Origin: Cryphonectria parasitica EP155
Taxonomy: Eukaryota > Ascomycota > Sordariomycetes > Diaporthales > Cryphonectriaceae
Direction of reading: 5' to 3'
NCBI RefSeq assembly: GCF_011745365.1
Contig: NW_024468916.1
Location: 1,905,630 to 1,969,629, forward strand
Length of the DNA stretch: 64,000 nt
In this document: one piece after another, positions 42,899 through 56,396 of the stretch
How the letters are laid out: the number at the start of each line of letters is the position of its first letter
Numbering within the stretch: the stretch's first letter is position 1
Notes under the pieces: generated by a model
Seen by the model: the letters and a program-made list of their open reading frames with translations, nothing else
What the model was told of the DNA's origin: nothing
The model's database searches: none
Program-made: the position numbers and the translations under genes

Positions 42899-45388
42899 GA
42901 TTATTATATGAGGATGATTAATATATCGATAGGGAGTGTGGTAGAATTCCAAGAAAAGTAGTTCGAGAGAGACAACTTGAAGAACAAATTCATGCAAACT
43001 CGTTGTGGTGTTCTGAGGATAGTTTTGATGGGGAGGCGACCAACCTGTTCACTCCTTGGACGTTCTCGCCTCTTATACTTGTTCAGGCTCCTATGCTCTG
43101 TTAGTCGCTTTATTATTACCCTGGTACTTACCTACTTTCATGATGACAGATACAAGTGCACGATTCTGGTCGCCTGGCCACGAGCGAACTTTTGCTAAGC
43201 CTACCTTAAGGCGCCTGGGGTTAGTTGGTACACGACCATTGTCGTGAGTACGCTTTACTGGATCTTGATACCGAGCTCGCCCTCGGACTTGAATCTCACC
43301 GAATGATTCTTCTTGCATCACTATGTCTCATTCCTATGTCGTACTTCCTCTATCATCCGCTGCCACAGTTGTATAAGAGTAAGGGGGCAGGGAGGTAGGC
43401 AGGCAGGGAGGCAGGTACATGATTTACGGACCCACGAATGTTGATATCAAATCGTCGGCCCAGGTCTCACTCTTGGACGCTCCGCCGCAATGACATGTGG
43501 GCACTGCGATGCTCATGGTCTCTACAGGGAAGACCTGACCTTATTGGAGGGGACTCGAGGCTTCATAATACTTTCAAGAGTCACACTTGGGCCCACGTTG
43601 TACTAATGCGCACCCATGCATCCGACAAGTAAGGCACTGAGACAGCTCAGCCTGTTGGTACCCCGCAACCCGCGCCACCTTGCTATGAGGAGCACATGCG
43701 TATGTTTTTTTGCTTGAAAAAGAGACCGTACATACAGCCTCCATGCAGGAGATTACTCAGATGAGCTCATACATCCAGACTGTCCTGGAAGAGTCGAAAT
43801 GGACATGCCGGATTCTCCATGGTGATGACTATGTAGTTTCCCTAGGATACTGGATTACATAACAAAGGAGTCGGTCACACAATGAGCAAGGTAGTGGAGG
43901 CTCTGCGGCCCGAATGTTCATGATCTCAGGAAGGCCTGGTCACAAAACATCGAACGAGCATGTCGCTGACTTTGCATGGCCGGCCCGGCCGAAGGAATGA
44001 GGTGGTGGAGGGCGGTCTGGGCGCTGATGATGATGATGATTATCGACTGCCAACAAACAATATGAGCTACCGGTAGGGCTGAGCACTTCCTCCGGAAGGC
44101 TAATGCAGGTATCGTAGGGTTTGACTTGTTAACGAGCGAATAAGGCTGTCTCAGCCGGGACGAGGCTGGGGGCTCCGGGCAGATGATGGCACTGAGTCTG
44201 TACACAAGAGAAGCAAAATGATCACTATTCCTTGTCCTACCCTTTCAGGCCCCCATGCTCTATTCGTTGAGGATCCGGCCATTGTCGGTAAATAAGGTGG
44301 GGATCTGTGTGATCTACCTTGTCTAGTTTGGAGCCCTATAGGGCTGAGGCGTTGCACGCGCATGCAGAAGCCGTGGGGGCCATACACTGCATCACCAAGG
44401 AAACACCTGTCCTTGCCTATTCCATGTGTCACACACACCCCCCGTCCCTTTTTGTGCCACATGGCCCTACATCAGCGCTTACCCATATTATGTGAAATCC
44501 CGGCACCGAATGTCCTTCTTGCCGGAGGGCTCGGTCCATTGCCAACCGAAAGGATTTGACACGGAATCTTCCAATGCCTCGTATTCACTGCTTGTGCATG
44601 AGAAGTTGTTTCTGTTTCGGCACTGCCCTTTTACACTTGCAGAGAAGCCTATGTGACATGATGAATGGCGTGCTGATGGGGAGAAGGGGGGAGGGGTGCT
44701 CACTACTACTGGGATCTTTTGCTGCTTCGAGTCCAAGACTTCTTGATTACTACTCTTCCTGGAAATATCCGGCGGTGAGCCCATGGACTGCGCATAGTGA
44801 CGCACTCTCCCTTTTCTTCTTCCCCCCACGTTGAACGGCTCGCGGAGAATTGTATGCTGTCATATCATTACGAGGTCATGTGCTCGATCACTGCATCTTG
44901 TTTGCATACATCTTACTTAATTAGGACGTCATTGGCTGATCATTGCCGAAACCCCTTTTTTTTTCATTGAAACGTTTACTATTGACTCCTAGAGTAGCAT
45001 CAGGCATACCATGTACTCATCAGCCAGTTTGCAACAGGGTAGGGTTTTTGAAAATCTCACACGTTCACTGTCAGCATTATGTTTCTCTTTCCTCACACAT
45101 CAGGCCTGCTAGTGACATTATTAGTGATCGTATTGTAAAGCGGTAAAGTCTACCAAAGACTAGGCGTTTCCACTGATGTAATGTAGACCTCCCATAGTGA
45201 AGAAAAGTGTTGCAGATGAGCTTTCCTGTCTCCATCCTAGTTGCTTACTATCGCCCCTCATGACTCCTACCGGCCTTAATGGGTACAATTGTGTTACTGG
45301 TACAGAGATCCGAAAGCCTTCCGAAGAACACCTTGTCCAGGGAGTGTTTCCAGTACAGGATAGCACCCTGTTCCGTTCCTTGTCCCAC
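42899..45388. other. Intergenic region without recognised gene
   Basis: About 2.5 kb with scattered short ORFs, simple GGGAGGCAGG-type repeats near 43390-43420 and a short GAT run at 44027-44039. Nothing here is supported as a gene. Confidence 0.4.
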
Positions 45389-45997
45389 TCAGGCCACAAA
45401 GGTGCGCATTCTGCCTTCCTCAGGATCGTGAAGGTAGCGCGTCTCCCCCTTAGGCGTGGTAACAATGATGTCAGGCACAGCCTCGTCCCCCCGTCGCGGC
45501 CACCGCCACTCAGCCTCGATCCAGTTTCCCGCATGCTCCCGCTCGCCCCTGACGCCATGGTTGATGCGCATGGCGTGGAATTGGGTGCGGGAGCTGGCCT
45601 TGTCCCAGACTCTCTTGTAAGGGGCCATGCTGGCAAGCTTGCGCGCTCGATAGCGGGTGAGGATCTCCTTGTTGGGGAGGGCGAGGCGGCCAGGGGCGGG
45701 GATTTCGTTGTTAGGGTTGTACTTGTTCTTATTCTCGGCGCGGAGTCTTCGCTTGCAGTTGGTTTTGATAGAGTTGGGAGCGGTGCGCTTGGTGGGGTCC
45801 TTGCGGAACTGTGGGCTCGTGGCGTTGTCCATGGTGAACATGTAGGATTTCTGGGCGCGACGGCTTAGCTTGAGAGGAGACTGCTGGGCGTCGAGATTGA
45901 TCTTGATGGTGGAAGACTGGCTCATCTCGTTGGGGCTGGTCTCCTCTGGGTTAGGTACCGAGAACGAGCAGTCGATGTCGTTGGGGTGGAAGACCAT
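45389..45997 (-). CDS. Hypothetical basic protein, 202 aa
   Basis: An uninterrupted ORF from ATG 45997 (MVFHPNDIDCSFSVPNPEE) to TGA at 45389. A run of nine or more T/A bases lies directly upstream of the start, consistent with a leader. I do not recognise the family. The protein is rich in Lys, Arg, Asn and Pro. The central part is basic (QFRKDPTKRTAPNSIKTNCK, YRARKLASMAPYKRVW) and the C-terminus reads GNWIEAEWRWPRRGDEAV...TPKGETRYLHDPEEGRM. There is no signal peptide or membrane segment. The opposite strand also has a long ORF, but its composition (Gly/Val/Leu-rich) looks like a shadow. Nuclear or nucleic-acid binding would be a guess from charge only. Confidence 0.55.
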   Translation of the reverse strand: MVFHPNDIDCSFSVPNPEETSPNEMSQSSTIKINLDAQQSPLKLSRRAQKSYMFTMDNATSPQFRKDPTKRTAPNSIKTNCKRRLRAENKNKYNPNNEIPAPGRLALPNKEILTRYRARKLASMAPYKRVWDKASSRTQFHAMRINHGVRGEREHAGNWIEAEWRWPRRGDEAVPDIIVTTPKGETRYLHDPEEGRMRTFVA

Positions 45998-47497
45998 TTT
46001 TTTTTTGGTTAGTGGTTGGGATCTAAAATTGTGAACAAGTTGTAGTGTGTGTCTTGACGGTAGGCCGCTTAACAAGAGATGGGATGGGAGGATGGATAGA
46101 AGTGATTGCTGGAAGATTAGACCGTATCAAGTAGTAGTGGAATAAACAGCTGAGACTCGACTCACTTGCCATACGTTGGACTTGTGGAATTGTGTTTATA
46201 CACACATGGCAAATTATTTGCAACAGTAGATGGGGTTAGTAAATAAGTACTTACTTGGTAATAATGTCGTTTTGATAGTACAACTGTGAAGTAATCTTAG
46301 CCTACACAGCGTTGCAATATATTCACAAAAATTGATCTATCGCAGTGAAGACTGCTCTTACTTACGATCAAGATTAGGAGAAAAACAAGACTGCTGTCTC
46401 TGAAATGTCAGTCCATGGACTCCTCTAATGAATATATTGTCTTCCTTCAATACTTTGTGGCAAAGGCCTCAAGTAATCAAGTACTTACTCTTACCTCTTG
46501 TGCCTTCACACTCAATATGTCCAGGGTCATAGGATAGCAACGGAACAACTCCCTTTCTTCATAGAGTCATCACAGCAAGAGTGATTCGAGGCTATCGGGT
46601 CAAGTACTTTGGTGGTAATTGATGAATCGTCTCTTTCTCTACATTGGGACAGGTCTGCTTGCTTTCGTCTCCCTATTTCGTCCTGGAAGAAAAAGAGAGT
46701 ATGTGTCGATGATAGGAACTTTGACACTGCCCCCACAGCAATGCCTTTTTTTAAAGGAAAGAAATGAACTAATAAAACCCAGGTGCGTCGTAACCCTTCA
46801 CGTGAGAGAGAGTGACAGAGGTGGTAAGAGTGCACGTTCGAAAACTGCTGCGTTCTCATCGGCTGAATAATACCTAAAGTGCTCTCTAACTTAATTTTTG
46901 CGCTCAGAAGCAAACTTCACCGGTTCTCGCCTCAGTCCCCCCGAACCAAAATCACGATTTAGACGCACAGTATAAACTCGACCATAGTAGGGCTGGCTTC
47001 GTAACAAAAGGCTGCCGGGACTGCGTGCGGAATAGGCTGAAGTGCTGACCCAGTATATAAGACTCGATGGTATTGCTTGGACAATAGAAGTGAGCGGCCC
47101 GTGGATTACGAGCACGGGCAAGAGAACGAATGAACTCGAAAGCAATCTTGCGACTTGATTCTATCTGAATTATGAACAATCGTTTCCCAAAGTACATGTT
47201 TTACCCGCCGATGCGAACGAACAACTGCTAGGAGATGTTGAACTAAGTGGATCAACATGCTCAATTCAGTCAAGTGATGCTCAACTTCGCTCCGGTTCTC
47301 GAACAATACGCCGACCGTGCTATCGTGCATACTGCCATAATTGCCACTCCAGGTGATGAAATACACACCTCATCCGCGGCTCTTCTCGTAAGTATGAGCA
47401 CCACTTACCCGTGCGACTCTCTGGCATGGTACTGGCAAGCAATGCTCTTTTTTGTTCTTTCGATTTGTGAACAATGTCCTTTCCTCCCGTGCCGGTC
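45998..47497. other. Intergenic region, AT-rich, without recognised gene
   Basis: About 1.5 kb with ORFs under 130 codons and no recognisable content. It contains the downstream region of BLM10 and the promoter of the orphan gene. Confidence 0.4.
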
Positions 47498-50400
47498 TCA
47501 CGCGAAGTAGCTCTTCCAGAGAACACCCTCCAGATCCTCGAGCTGTTCAGCTGTGAAATACTGCGGAAATAAGTCATGTCAGTCCGCTGTCCCATATCAT
47601 CCCGGCAGAGACTTGAGCTTACCTTTTGATCCACCGTCCAGCTGTCCTGTCTCGTTTTCTTGAACTCGGCCAGCACGCTCTTTGCTGCCTTGCCAACCAC
47701 ACCAGGATCCGTTGCCGGCCTTCTCGCAAGATGCGCGAGGACATCTGGCATCCATGGTGGCGGCGGCGTCGCGTATGGAAACGCCTCGACAAGCGCGCCG
47801 AGTCCCAACACCGCCGCGTGCCGGCGTACGATCTGCTTTTGTGTGTCGACAGGTGTGTCTGTACCGCCTGCGTGCTTGCGTTTCGGCATTGGGTTGTTGC
47901 GGAGCTGTTGCTTGAAGCGCGCGATGAGGTTCTGGATGATTGGGTTGCGGATTGTCGCGGGCGAGCAGCGAATCATGCCTGCCAGTGTGGCTGATGCACA
48001 GTCGCGGACTTCAAGCTGGGGATCTGCGAGCATGTCGCCCACCGCACCGAAAAGTATCTCTCGGTGGGCAGGGGTGGTAAGGAATAGGCGTCTGAAGTAG
48101 ATCACTTGCATGTTGACCAGGGCGCGGAGACGCTGATGCCAAGATGCGGCCGACCTGCCGATGCGGATGAGAGCCTTGATGAAAGCCGCATCCTCACCTT
48201 CCCGGAATGGGATATTTGCCAGGTGACGGTACACGTGATAGGCGAGACGCATGAGCTCCGGGTCTTCCTTGACATCCATCATGTGGAGAAGTTGGTCTAT
48301 GAATGGATCAGGGAAGAAGGGCACGAGCTGTGTGCACTCCTGAGAACTCAACATCGAGTCAAGCCAGGTCAGAACCGTCTTTGACCCGTTGGTGTAGCTG
48401 CAAGGCTCTTGTTGCCCAGGTGTGCGCTCGTGTCTCCACTTCTCGAGACGCGAGAAGACGTCCTTGATCGTCGTAGTGAACTCGTCGGATGGCTGATATG
48501 GACGAATGCCTATAGAGGACTGGGCTTTGTTGCTGCTCAGAAGGGCTGCAACATTGGGGTAAGACTCGTGGTAGCGTGTGCGGTAGATTGTACCGATCAC
48601 CCTACCCATGGCTTCTCGCACGGATTTATAAGGATGATCGATATGTGCCAGGAAGTCTTCGAGAATTGGCTTCTCCTTTCGGAAGTGCCAGCCACCGTCA
48701 CTGATGAGTAGCTCGAGCAGCTGCACCTTCGACGCTTCCTTGAAGGCAGCGTTTGATGACATGTCCAGCCGGAATGAGCTCAAGTTCTCTACGATCTGGC
48801 GACAGCGTCGCGGATCCTTGGCATCTGCTGTGAGGTGCAGGCACGTTATCCAATAGTGCAGGTTGTCTGGTGTCAGGGATTCGGCAAAGATGTTGAGCAT
48901 CATAGGCGCTGCAAACGCCCAGATCTTGTCCCTGTATTCCTTGGGGTCGTCAATACCGCCCGACAGCAGCGCCCCCAGGATCTCGGCGGTGGCCCGATGT
49001 TGATGCTTGTCGCTTCCATCCCCGTAGACATCTTTGATCATGTCTGTAATCTCGTCGAAGGTGGTCGCGGCCACTCCATAAGTGACCAGGTCAAAGACGT
49101 GCATCAGAAGAACGACATTCTGCATGCGAAACTTGTCTGCATTGGCATCTCGTGGCTCTTGCTTGAGGAAGTCAAAACATTTGGCAAACCACTCCTTGGT
49201 CAGGAGCTTGCCGATCTGCTCCCGGGCCGCCTTCTCCGTCTCATCGTACGCCAGGAAGGGCTCTGGATCAGACTTGGAGGCCCCGAGCTTCTTGCCCCAG
49301 ACCAGCCACCCTGGGTGATCAGCGTCCACAAAGTACTCCGCCTCCTCAAGATTCGCAAACGAGTCGAGGTACTTGTCTGTCCATTGAGGATCATCCGACG
49401 GCACCTCAATATCCAAGTACACCCCGTCGTTGTCCTCCTCAAGAAGATACTTTCGGTACTCGTGACCGTAAATGGCTCTCACATCAATCCTCGAGAATAT
49501 GCCAGAAAACGCTAGCTGGTAATTGGCCCTCAGGCCAGGATGGTCGTCGTTTGTGCCGTTGACGACTAAGTCAATGAATGTCGGGGGAGCTAGTGTATCG
49601 AAGCGGAGACACATGTTTGTTGCAAAGACGGCGCATTTCAGAGCAACTTTCCAGTGCGCTGACTTGGCCGTGTCGATGAGCTCCAGTCCGAGACTGTGCT
49701 TCTTCGTCTCCACCTTTTTCCTGCGCTCGCGAATAAAGTCGTTCCTGGTTCGGATCACCTTCGAACAGTCCTCGGATGGTTTGATCGTGCTCACAATGTT
49801 CTCATCCAGGATGACCATGCGTTCGAAGGGCTTTCCGAAATCGAGGAGTGGATAGAGTGATGTGGTGAGGAGCTGTTGTATGGATGTCTTATCGACGCTG
49901 GCAGTCTTGATGTACAAGCGCATCATGTCGGGGGCGAACCGCCAGTCCTTCAAGAGGGCCTTTGTCAAGGTAGTGTACAACAATGTGTACAAAGCTCCCT
50001 TAATGCGGTCGGGGTCGTTCTCGTCCAATGCCTTGCGATACTTGTCTAGGATGACGGGAATGACCAGGGGTCGACCTCCGATTAGAACTTTCAGTGATGA
50101 GTCCTGGGCACCTTGGGCAACCCTTCGGACATCTGCATACGAAGAGACGCACGACTCAGCAAGATCAAGAAGTAGCCTCTTATCAAGCTCGCTCTTCTGC
50201 CTGTAAGAGGAGTTGTACTTGACGCGTTGTAGCTGGTACGCATCTGCTCGCTTGACGAGGAGCGGGCGAGGGTACACCTTGCGCAGACCCGGGATTTTGA
50301 ATGGTGTGACATCTGCCTTATACAGTCTCGACAGCCGTTCCAAGGGATGCGCAGACCGCTCGATGCCGACATCTGTGATCCAAGTCCTATATGTGGCATA

Positions 50401-53400
50401 CAGGGCCGTGAAGCACGTCACATCATCCTCCTGGTTGGCGTTCAGGAAATTGTGGGTCTTGGAAAGCAGGCGTCCCACACTGTCCCTGGTCTCGTGAAGG
50501 CGAGCATAAAGCGGGCTTTCTGCGTCAAGAATGTAACCAGACGGATACCGATACTGCCGCTTCAACTCCTCGTCGTCAGCAACCTCGGCCAAGGGATCCT
50601 CATCATCATCCATGAGAGTGTCACCATCAGCTTCAATGCGGCCATCGTCTTTTGAGCCACCGTTTGCTTCGCCAGCAGCCTTCTTCGGGTCGAACAGAGC
50701 AGAGGCTCCAGAGATGACGAGTCTCAACTGCGTGAGCTGTCTCGAGACCTCGTCGCCCCACTCCTTGTTCTTGCCCTTACGGCTGACCGGGGTTTCGCTG
50801 CTCATGAGCAGCTCCAGCCTCTTAGACGCTGCTCCAGCCTGGGATTCGAAAAGTTCAACGGCAAATTGTATCTCTTCGGCTGATGGCCGGTGCCACCGGA
50901 TGGTCAGGTCCGTGGGCGACGTTGTCATTCCCCAAACATCAGCGCTAATCCCTTCCTTTATCACGTCGGGTTCGTAAAGACTAGTATCGATAGAATAGGT
51001 ATGGGTAAGATTCAGGAGGAGGTGGTGGATGAAGTTCGAGATGTGTATGGTCGGTATTCCACGACACTTCTCTTGCATGTACTGGGCGATGCTGAACAGC
51101 TCAGACTTGTACTTGAGCACCTCCGCGCCTACATTGACAACGGTCATGCTGAGCATGCTCACGTGCCATACAAGGGCACGGTCGCGCGGCAGCACATCGG
51201 TGCCGCTGCTTCGATCTGACGCGGCGCCGTTGTAGTCGATCTCGTTGCGAATATTGACAATTAAAGTTGGGATGAATCTCTTCAGTGTCTTCTCAGGATT
51301 GACCTTGCAGAGTGCGTTGCAGATCCAGGCCATGGCATCCCGAGCCTGATGCACAACATGTGATGAGACAAATGCAGCTACCTTCTCGAGAGCCATGTCG
51401 AACAAGTCCGGGGATAACGAAGCAAACAAGGGCGTTAGCGCCGCTGGCAAGCTGTTGATAACGTTGTCCTCAGGGGAGTTGGCTCGAACCTGCGATGCGT
51501 CTGGCAGGTTTTCGAGGAGGGTGAACACCTTGCCTAGCAGGGTGATGACGAATTCACCAAATCCAGCCGTTGAGGATCGCACAATCTCTGCCTCATCTTC
51601 ATCGGAGAGCTCTTCCTTGTAGTTGAACTGCACATCTTGGCCCTCAATTTCCATGCGTTCCATCTGGCCTTGGACCCACTGGACCGCCAACGAGGTATCG
51701 ACATTATCTGAGCCCTCTTTTTTCAGTGGCACAAAGGGAATGCTATAAGCAACGCTCTGGATGAAGCTCAGGGTGTATTGCGTCTTGCCCAAATCGTTGG
51801 CGTCGATGCCAGGCAGGGCTAGGGCCAGGAGGGCTGTGAGATGACATCGGAAACCCTTCTGCTTTGATATGACATTTGCTAACATCATCAGACCGCTCAG
51901 GCTAGAGGATGTGCGGTGTACCTCAACCAAGCCTTGCAGACTTGGGTAGAACCTTTGCAATGCACCGGGCAATATGATATCAGGCTCCAGATACGCTAGC
52001 CACTGGAGCGTACTTGTGTAGTAGCTGACAACCTTCATGCTCTTGGCGAAAAGCCCCATGAAAACAACCTCCTTCAGAGTCAGGACGAACCTCTTCTTGA
52101 GCTCGTCGTTAATCCTCCGGTCGGCCGGGGTGTCGAGCTCACCAGTCTGCTCACGGTTCCACCTGGACACGAATCCATGGGTAAGGAAGAAGACGAACTG
52201 GGCTAGGAAGTTTGTCCACGAGCCCTGGTTTGACGGATGGAAGAAGGTGTCAATTGACTCGATCAACCCTTCCAGATTGGCCATGACGGAATTGTCCTCC
52301 TTGAGACTCTGGGGAGAAAGCGAGTGCACGATCCATCTGGCGATGATGTGAGGCACAGGGTGTTTCTTCTTGTCCCTCTCGAGCCAGGCGGCAGTGCCCA
52401 TGGAATAATCCAGAGTCGTATAGGGAGAATTGGCCTGACCGACCGGGATCTCCGTGAGACGTAGTATAGCAGTGAAGATCAGATCGGACTGGTCTCGACT
52501 GAAGATGCCGTGCTCAGAGAAGGGCACGTGTGTGCAACTTAGGTAGTCTCTGGCAATCCTCGAAAAGATATCGAGGAAGAAGATGTCAAAGGCTTTGGAG
52601 CGCGACATGAGCGACCAGAGGTGGAAGTAGGTGGGAAGATAATCTGTAGGTTGGGAGAGCGGCTCGTGAGGCAGAGAGGGGGCGGTAGGAACCATGACGT
52701 TGATGGCCGCAACCACCGTGTAGGCGCATGTGAGATCAGACGTGCTGAAGAATGGCAAGAACTCCTCCAACATCTCCTTCCGATCGCTGGGATCGAAGTA
52801 GGTCTGCGCATGCATGGCGAGCTTCAGCAAGTGTCTCCCACTTCTGCCCCTCCTGTTCGCCTGGTGTGCAGGCACTTCGTGAGGTAGAACCAGGCCCTTG
52901 ATCTCCTTCCACAGCGGTCGCCAGTCCAGATATAGATCGTCGCCGGGTTTTACGTAGGTCTTTTTCCTATACGGGGAGAGAACACGGTCAGCCAACTTGT
53001 TACATGAGCAGAGGAAAAGAGTCGGGGCGGGCGTTTGCAACTTACTTGGTCAGGGTGATGGCCATTCTCGCAAAGCGGTCCGCAGCGGTGGTGTCGAGAC
53101 CTGGTGCCAGCGCGAGGTGGTAGTAGAGCTTGGCAAGGCTGGCGCGCAGCTCACGAACCATCTCGAACTTGAGGTTCAGCCATCCCTGCAGCTCTCTGGT
53201 CCAGTGCAGAGCCCCAGGAGAGAAGTCCTCAGCCTTGATGGCAATGTATAGGTTCTTGAGAATGCCAGCCAGGGCGGCATCACGCTCATGCTCATCCTCG
53301 ACCGCAAAAGGCAGCTGCGAGAAGTAGGCAAAGGTCCTCGGGCGGTACCGCTTCTTGTCGTCCTCGTCTGGGGTCAAGACGGGCACGCCAGGGGAAGTCG

Positions 53401-53518
53401 ACCGAGAGATCGTGTCGACGGAGGAGAGATTCTGGACGAGAAAATGCGAGGCGTGTGCGGCAGCCGCTGCCGACATGGCCACGGCTGCAGAGGAGTGAGA
53501 GTGTGGTATGTCGTCCAT
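47498..53518 (-). CDS. BLM10: Proteasome activator Blm10/PA200
   Basis: Exons 53518-53046, 52966-47623 and 47560-47498 join in frame to 1959 aa, the expected size. The N-terminal exon has RPRTFAYFSQLPFAVEDEHE, followed by the long HEAT-like repeat body (DLYLDWRPLWKEIKGLVLPH, ILDAESPLYARLHETRDSVG). The last exon restores the conserved end, DQK followed by YFTAEQLEDLEG...YFA. Blm10 caps the 20S core particle through its C-terminal Tyr/Phe-x tail (here SYFA, an HbYX-like YxA-type end). It functions in proteasome assembly, histone or peptide degradation and mitochondrial quality control. An in-frame open stretch upstream to 53644 begins with TTG and is taken as leader, so ATG 53518 (MDDIPHSHS) is chosen. 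Without splicing the final intron, the protein would lose its core-particle-binding tail. Confidence 0.95.
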
Positions 53519-56010
53519 CCTGGTTGTCTCTGTGGGCGATGAGCCCACCAGGAGTTCGCCGGGGAGGGGGCGGGGGGACAACAGGAGCGTCTCAAGACGC
53601 CTGGGGGAGGCAGGCCGCAGCTGGTGGTACGAGATCGAGGACAAGCGGGCGTGACGAGACGGCGAAGGGATGGAGGGAGCTGAAGACGGAAACAGAAGCC
53701 GGTGGAGGCTAAAATCGGTGGCCTCGCACTCAAGTCAGCACAGCTTCGAGAGTAGACGAGACACGCGCAAGTTGGACGACGTGCCGACGATGCGGAAGCT
53801 GAAAAGCTATGGGGTATGGATGATCTGGTATGTGCTGCACCGCAATTCGTTGAACTTGTTGGGCACGGGAGCTTCGCAGGGCGGGCGGCCTTTCAAAGAC
53901 GATTCTCAATAAATAGTTGATAACGGCCGCGTGACGTTGTTGGTTTGGTGATTGGGTTGAGTTGGAACGGGGCGTGCTTAAGCTTCGGCTCCTCAGACAA
54001 GGCAAGGCACCAGGAAGCTTCGTCACGAAAGCAGCCGCATTGGATACGGGTCCCTTGCAAGCTTGTCACCCACAGCGGAGGTCAGTTGGCGAGCTGCAGC
54101 TACAATGGGACGCGGGACTCGGAATAGGTCCTGGGCCCAAGGACCGGGGCCCCACCTGCAGTGCTAAAGGTGGCCTCGCAGCGGCCCAGGGAGCCTCTGT
54201 GGGGTAGGTCCAGCGCTGCTAAGATCTGGGCCTTTGAGCCTTTGGTTGGGGGGGGGGGGGGGGGCTCACCGAGCCTTGTGGGACCCTGAATCCCAGATCT
54301 CAGGGCGGACGGTAGCCGGTAAACGACTAACTCTGATTGGCAGTCCTAGAACCTGTTCACTAGCGCACTGGCAGACCTGCTGTGCTAGTCTCGTGTCTAC
54401 CAGAACAATGATAAATCATATGTCTGTACGTGTTGCGCCGCCTCAAATCTGGTAAATTGTGTTGTTAGTGATGGTAATTTGCTGGTGATGCTGGACAGGT
54501 CACTCGTGCCTCTACTGGGTGGCAGCCGGAGTTGCTGAATGATTCCGTGTTTTCGTTAGCTTCCGAGGGACGGTTACAGTGGCGCACGCGGCAGCCAACA
54601 GAAGCCCTCGAGGTTTGGTGATGGTGTGGTAATGTGGTGTTGTAGTTGTTGGTGTACATAGTAAATGCAACCAGTCCCACTGATCAACCACATCCATTGC
54701 CGCGACTTCCGGATGCTGAAAGGAGGCAAGACGATGGGTAGACGCCTCGGCGGGGAGCAGATGCTGGAACTTGACAAGGTGATGATATCGCTTACCTGGA
54801 GAGTTGCAAAAGAAAAATCACTGGAAGACGTGCCCTGGAGGTATTAAATGTGGAAGATACTGAATCCACAAAACCTACCACGTGTTCAACAGGTGGGTTG
54901 AATGCAGGTCATTATCCAGCAACTCGGCTCGGCACGGCGCAGCTCTCTTTTAAGTCTGTAGTCTGGCTTGCTTTACTTCTTGAACGACAGAGGTGATACC
55001 ATAGATTTCCCGATTCGTGTTCGGCGAAGGAGGCAACTGTCTGCCTGACGTATGCATCCATATGCCCTCCGTTGAAAAGAGAGGAGAACACCTGCTCATC
55101 TGATCCTCCTATCAAATTCCCATGACACTTCAAATTTCTCCAAGATAGCGCATCCATGTTAGTTCTACGCGTAAGACGTTTGCCTGCTGTGGAAAAAGCA
55201 ATCACCCCCTGTCAACGTCGTCATCACTGAAGTGCCTAATATATGATTACTCGCACTGATCACTCAACTTCCTGCCCGGCGCTACACAAAGATCACCGAG
55301 CATGTAAGGCTTCTCTTAGAAGGTCAGCCATCACTGCACAATATTCCATCATGCAAAATAGATGATTCGTGGCTCTATAATTTCGACTTCGTAATTCAGA
55401 TTGTGGCCCCAAAACCATCGTCATCTTTCTTTTTTCTCTCAGTTGTTTGTTATTGCTCTAGGCATTGGAGTTGAGTCGGTCCAAGTCGGTCCAAGTCGGA
55501 CCGAAAGAGCTACTCACAACATGTTTTGTGATTGATTCATACATGCCTATCAATAGTGATGATCGATGCTACGCAGTATACTGACGATAACAAATATGTA
55601 TCTTGAGATGCCATTGTGGAAAGTTAAGAACCAGACTTAACAGGTCTCTCCAAATGACAGACAATACACAATTTTGATATTGAAACGACCAAACCATGAG
55701 AGAAAAGTGTAGTGATCTGCTATTGTATGTTCATTATGAGGCGCGCGACGGATCGCGTGCCTTGGGATGAAGATGCGAGTACCTGATTCCATGTTGCCCC
55801 TAAGATGTGCACAATTTCCATCTCGATGGGGAGAGAAGGGAGAGAAAAAAACAAGAAGGAAAAAAAGACCAGGAACACCGTAACGCCAGACCCAAAATGT
55901 ACAAGAGCACAAGATGCTCAATTCCCTTCATCCCAGCCTCTGAAGCCTCCTCCATAGTGGCCAGCCATATTTTGGCAGCCGGTACTTGTTTGCCTGTGGC
56001 GCCAACAGCC
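53519..56010. other. Intergenic region with G17 tract and short tandem repeat
   Basis: It holds the BLM10 promoter side. A homopolymer of 17 G lies at 54248-54264. A 10-bp tandem unit (GTCGGTCCAA, about 2.5 copies) lies at 55475-55503. ORFs are short and unconvincing. Confidence 0.45.
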
Positions 56011-56396
56011 TCAGTTCCCCCGCAGCCGTACCGAATGATCTGACACCCTGCTGCTGCTGGGCGCAGGCTGCTGCAGCTTGTCCCGCAGATACGAGCTTGC
56101 CGGTGTGTCAGGTATGAGCGATCTCTGCATCGGTGGCTCGCGGGCTTGAGACGAGGCGTAGTAAGCTGCGCATAGAAACAGTCAGTCCATCATCTTTCTC
56201 TTCGATTCATACTTATGTAGATGAGCCTCTGTATGGGCCATAGCTGGGATGTCTTACCGAGTCCTGCGGCTGCTGCAACAGCTACTACCCTTGTCGTGAC
56301 GGGTAGTCTCTGAAGCCGGGACGCCCTGGCGACGACCGGCTGGATCGTGGGGTAGTCGAATCTGGGGAGAGCCCCGCCGAATGAGTTGGTAGTCAT
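56011..56396 (-). CDS. Small single-pass membrane protein, probably mitochondrial, 97 aa
   Basis: Exons 56396-56258 and 56165-56011 are joined by a 92-bp intron (donor GTAAGA, acceptor TGCGCAG) and read from ATG (MTTNSFGGALPRFDYPTIQP) to TGA. The N-terminal half is basic with no acid except one Asp (RASRLQRLPVTTR). It is followed by a hydrophobic stretch VVAVAAAAGLAYYASSQA spanning the exon junction, then a hydrophilic tail (REPPMQRSLIPDTPASSYLR). This layout, a basic presequence-like region plus one transmembrane helix, resembles small inner-membrane mitochondrial proteins of fungi. The family was not recognised. The continuity of the hydrophobic helix across the splice supports the model. 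Confidence 0.6.

Noticed and set aside
45197..45868. 223-codon plus-strand ORF opposite the orphan gene
   Set aside because: The composition is Val/Gly/Leu/Ala-rich and shadow-like; the minus-strand frame has the more natural charged composition. Not excluded completely.
53519..53644. N-terminal extension of BLM10 upstream of ATG 53518
   Set aside because: The open frame begins with TTG, not ATG; the sequence is taken as 5' leader.
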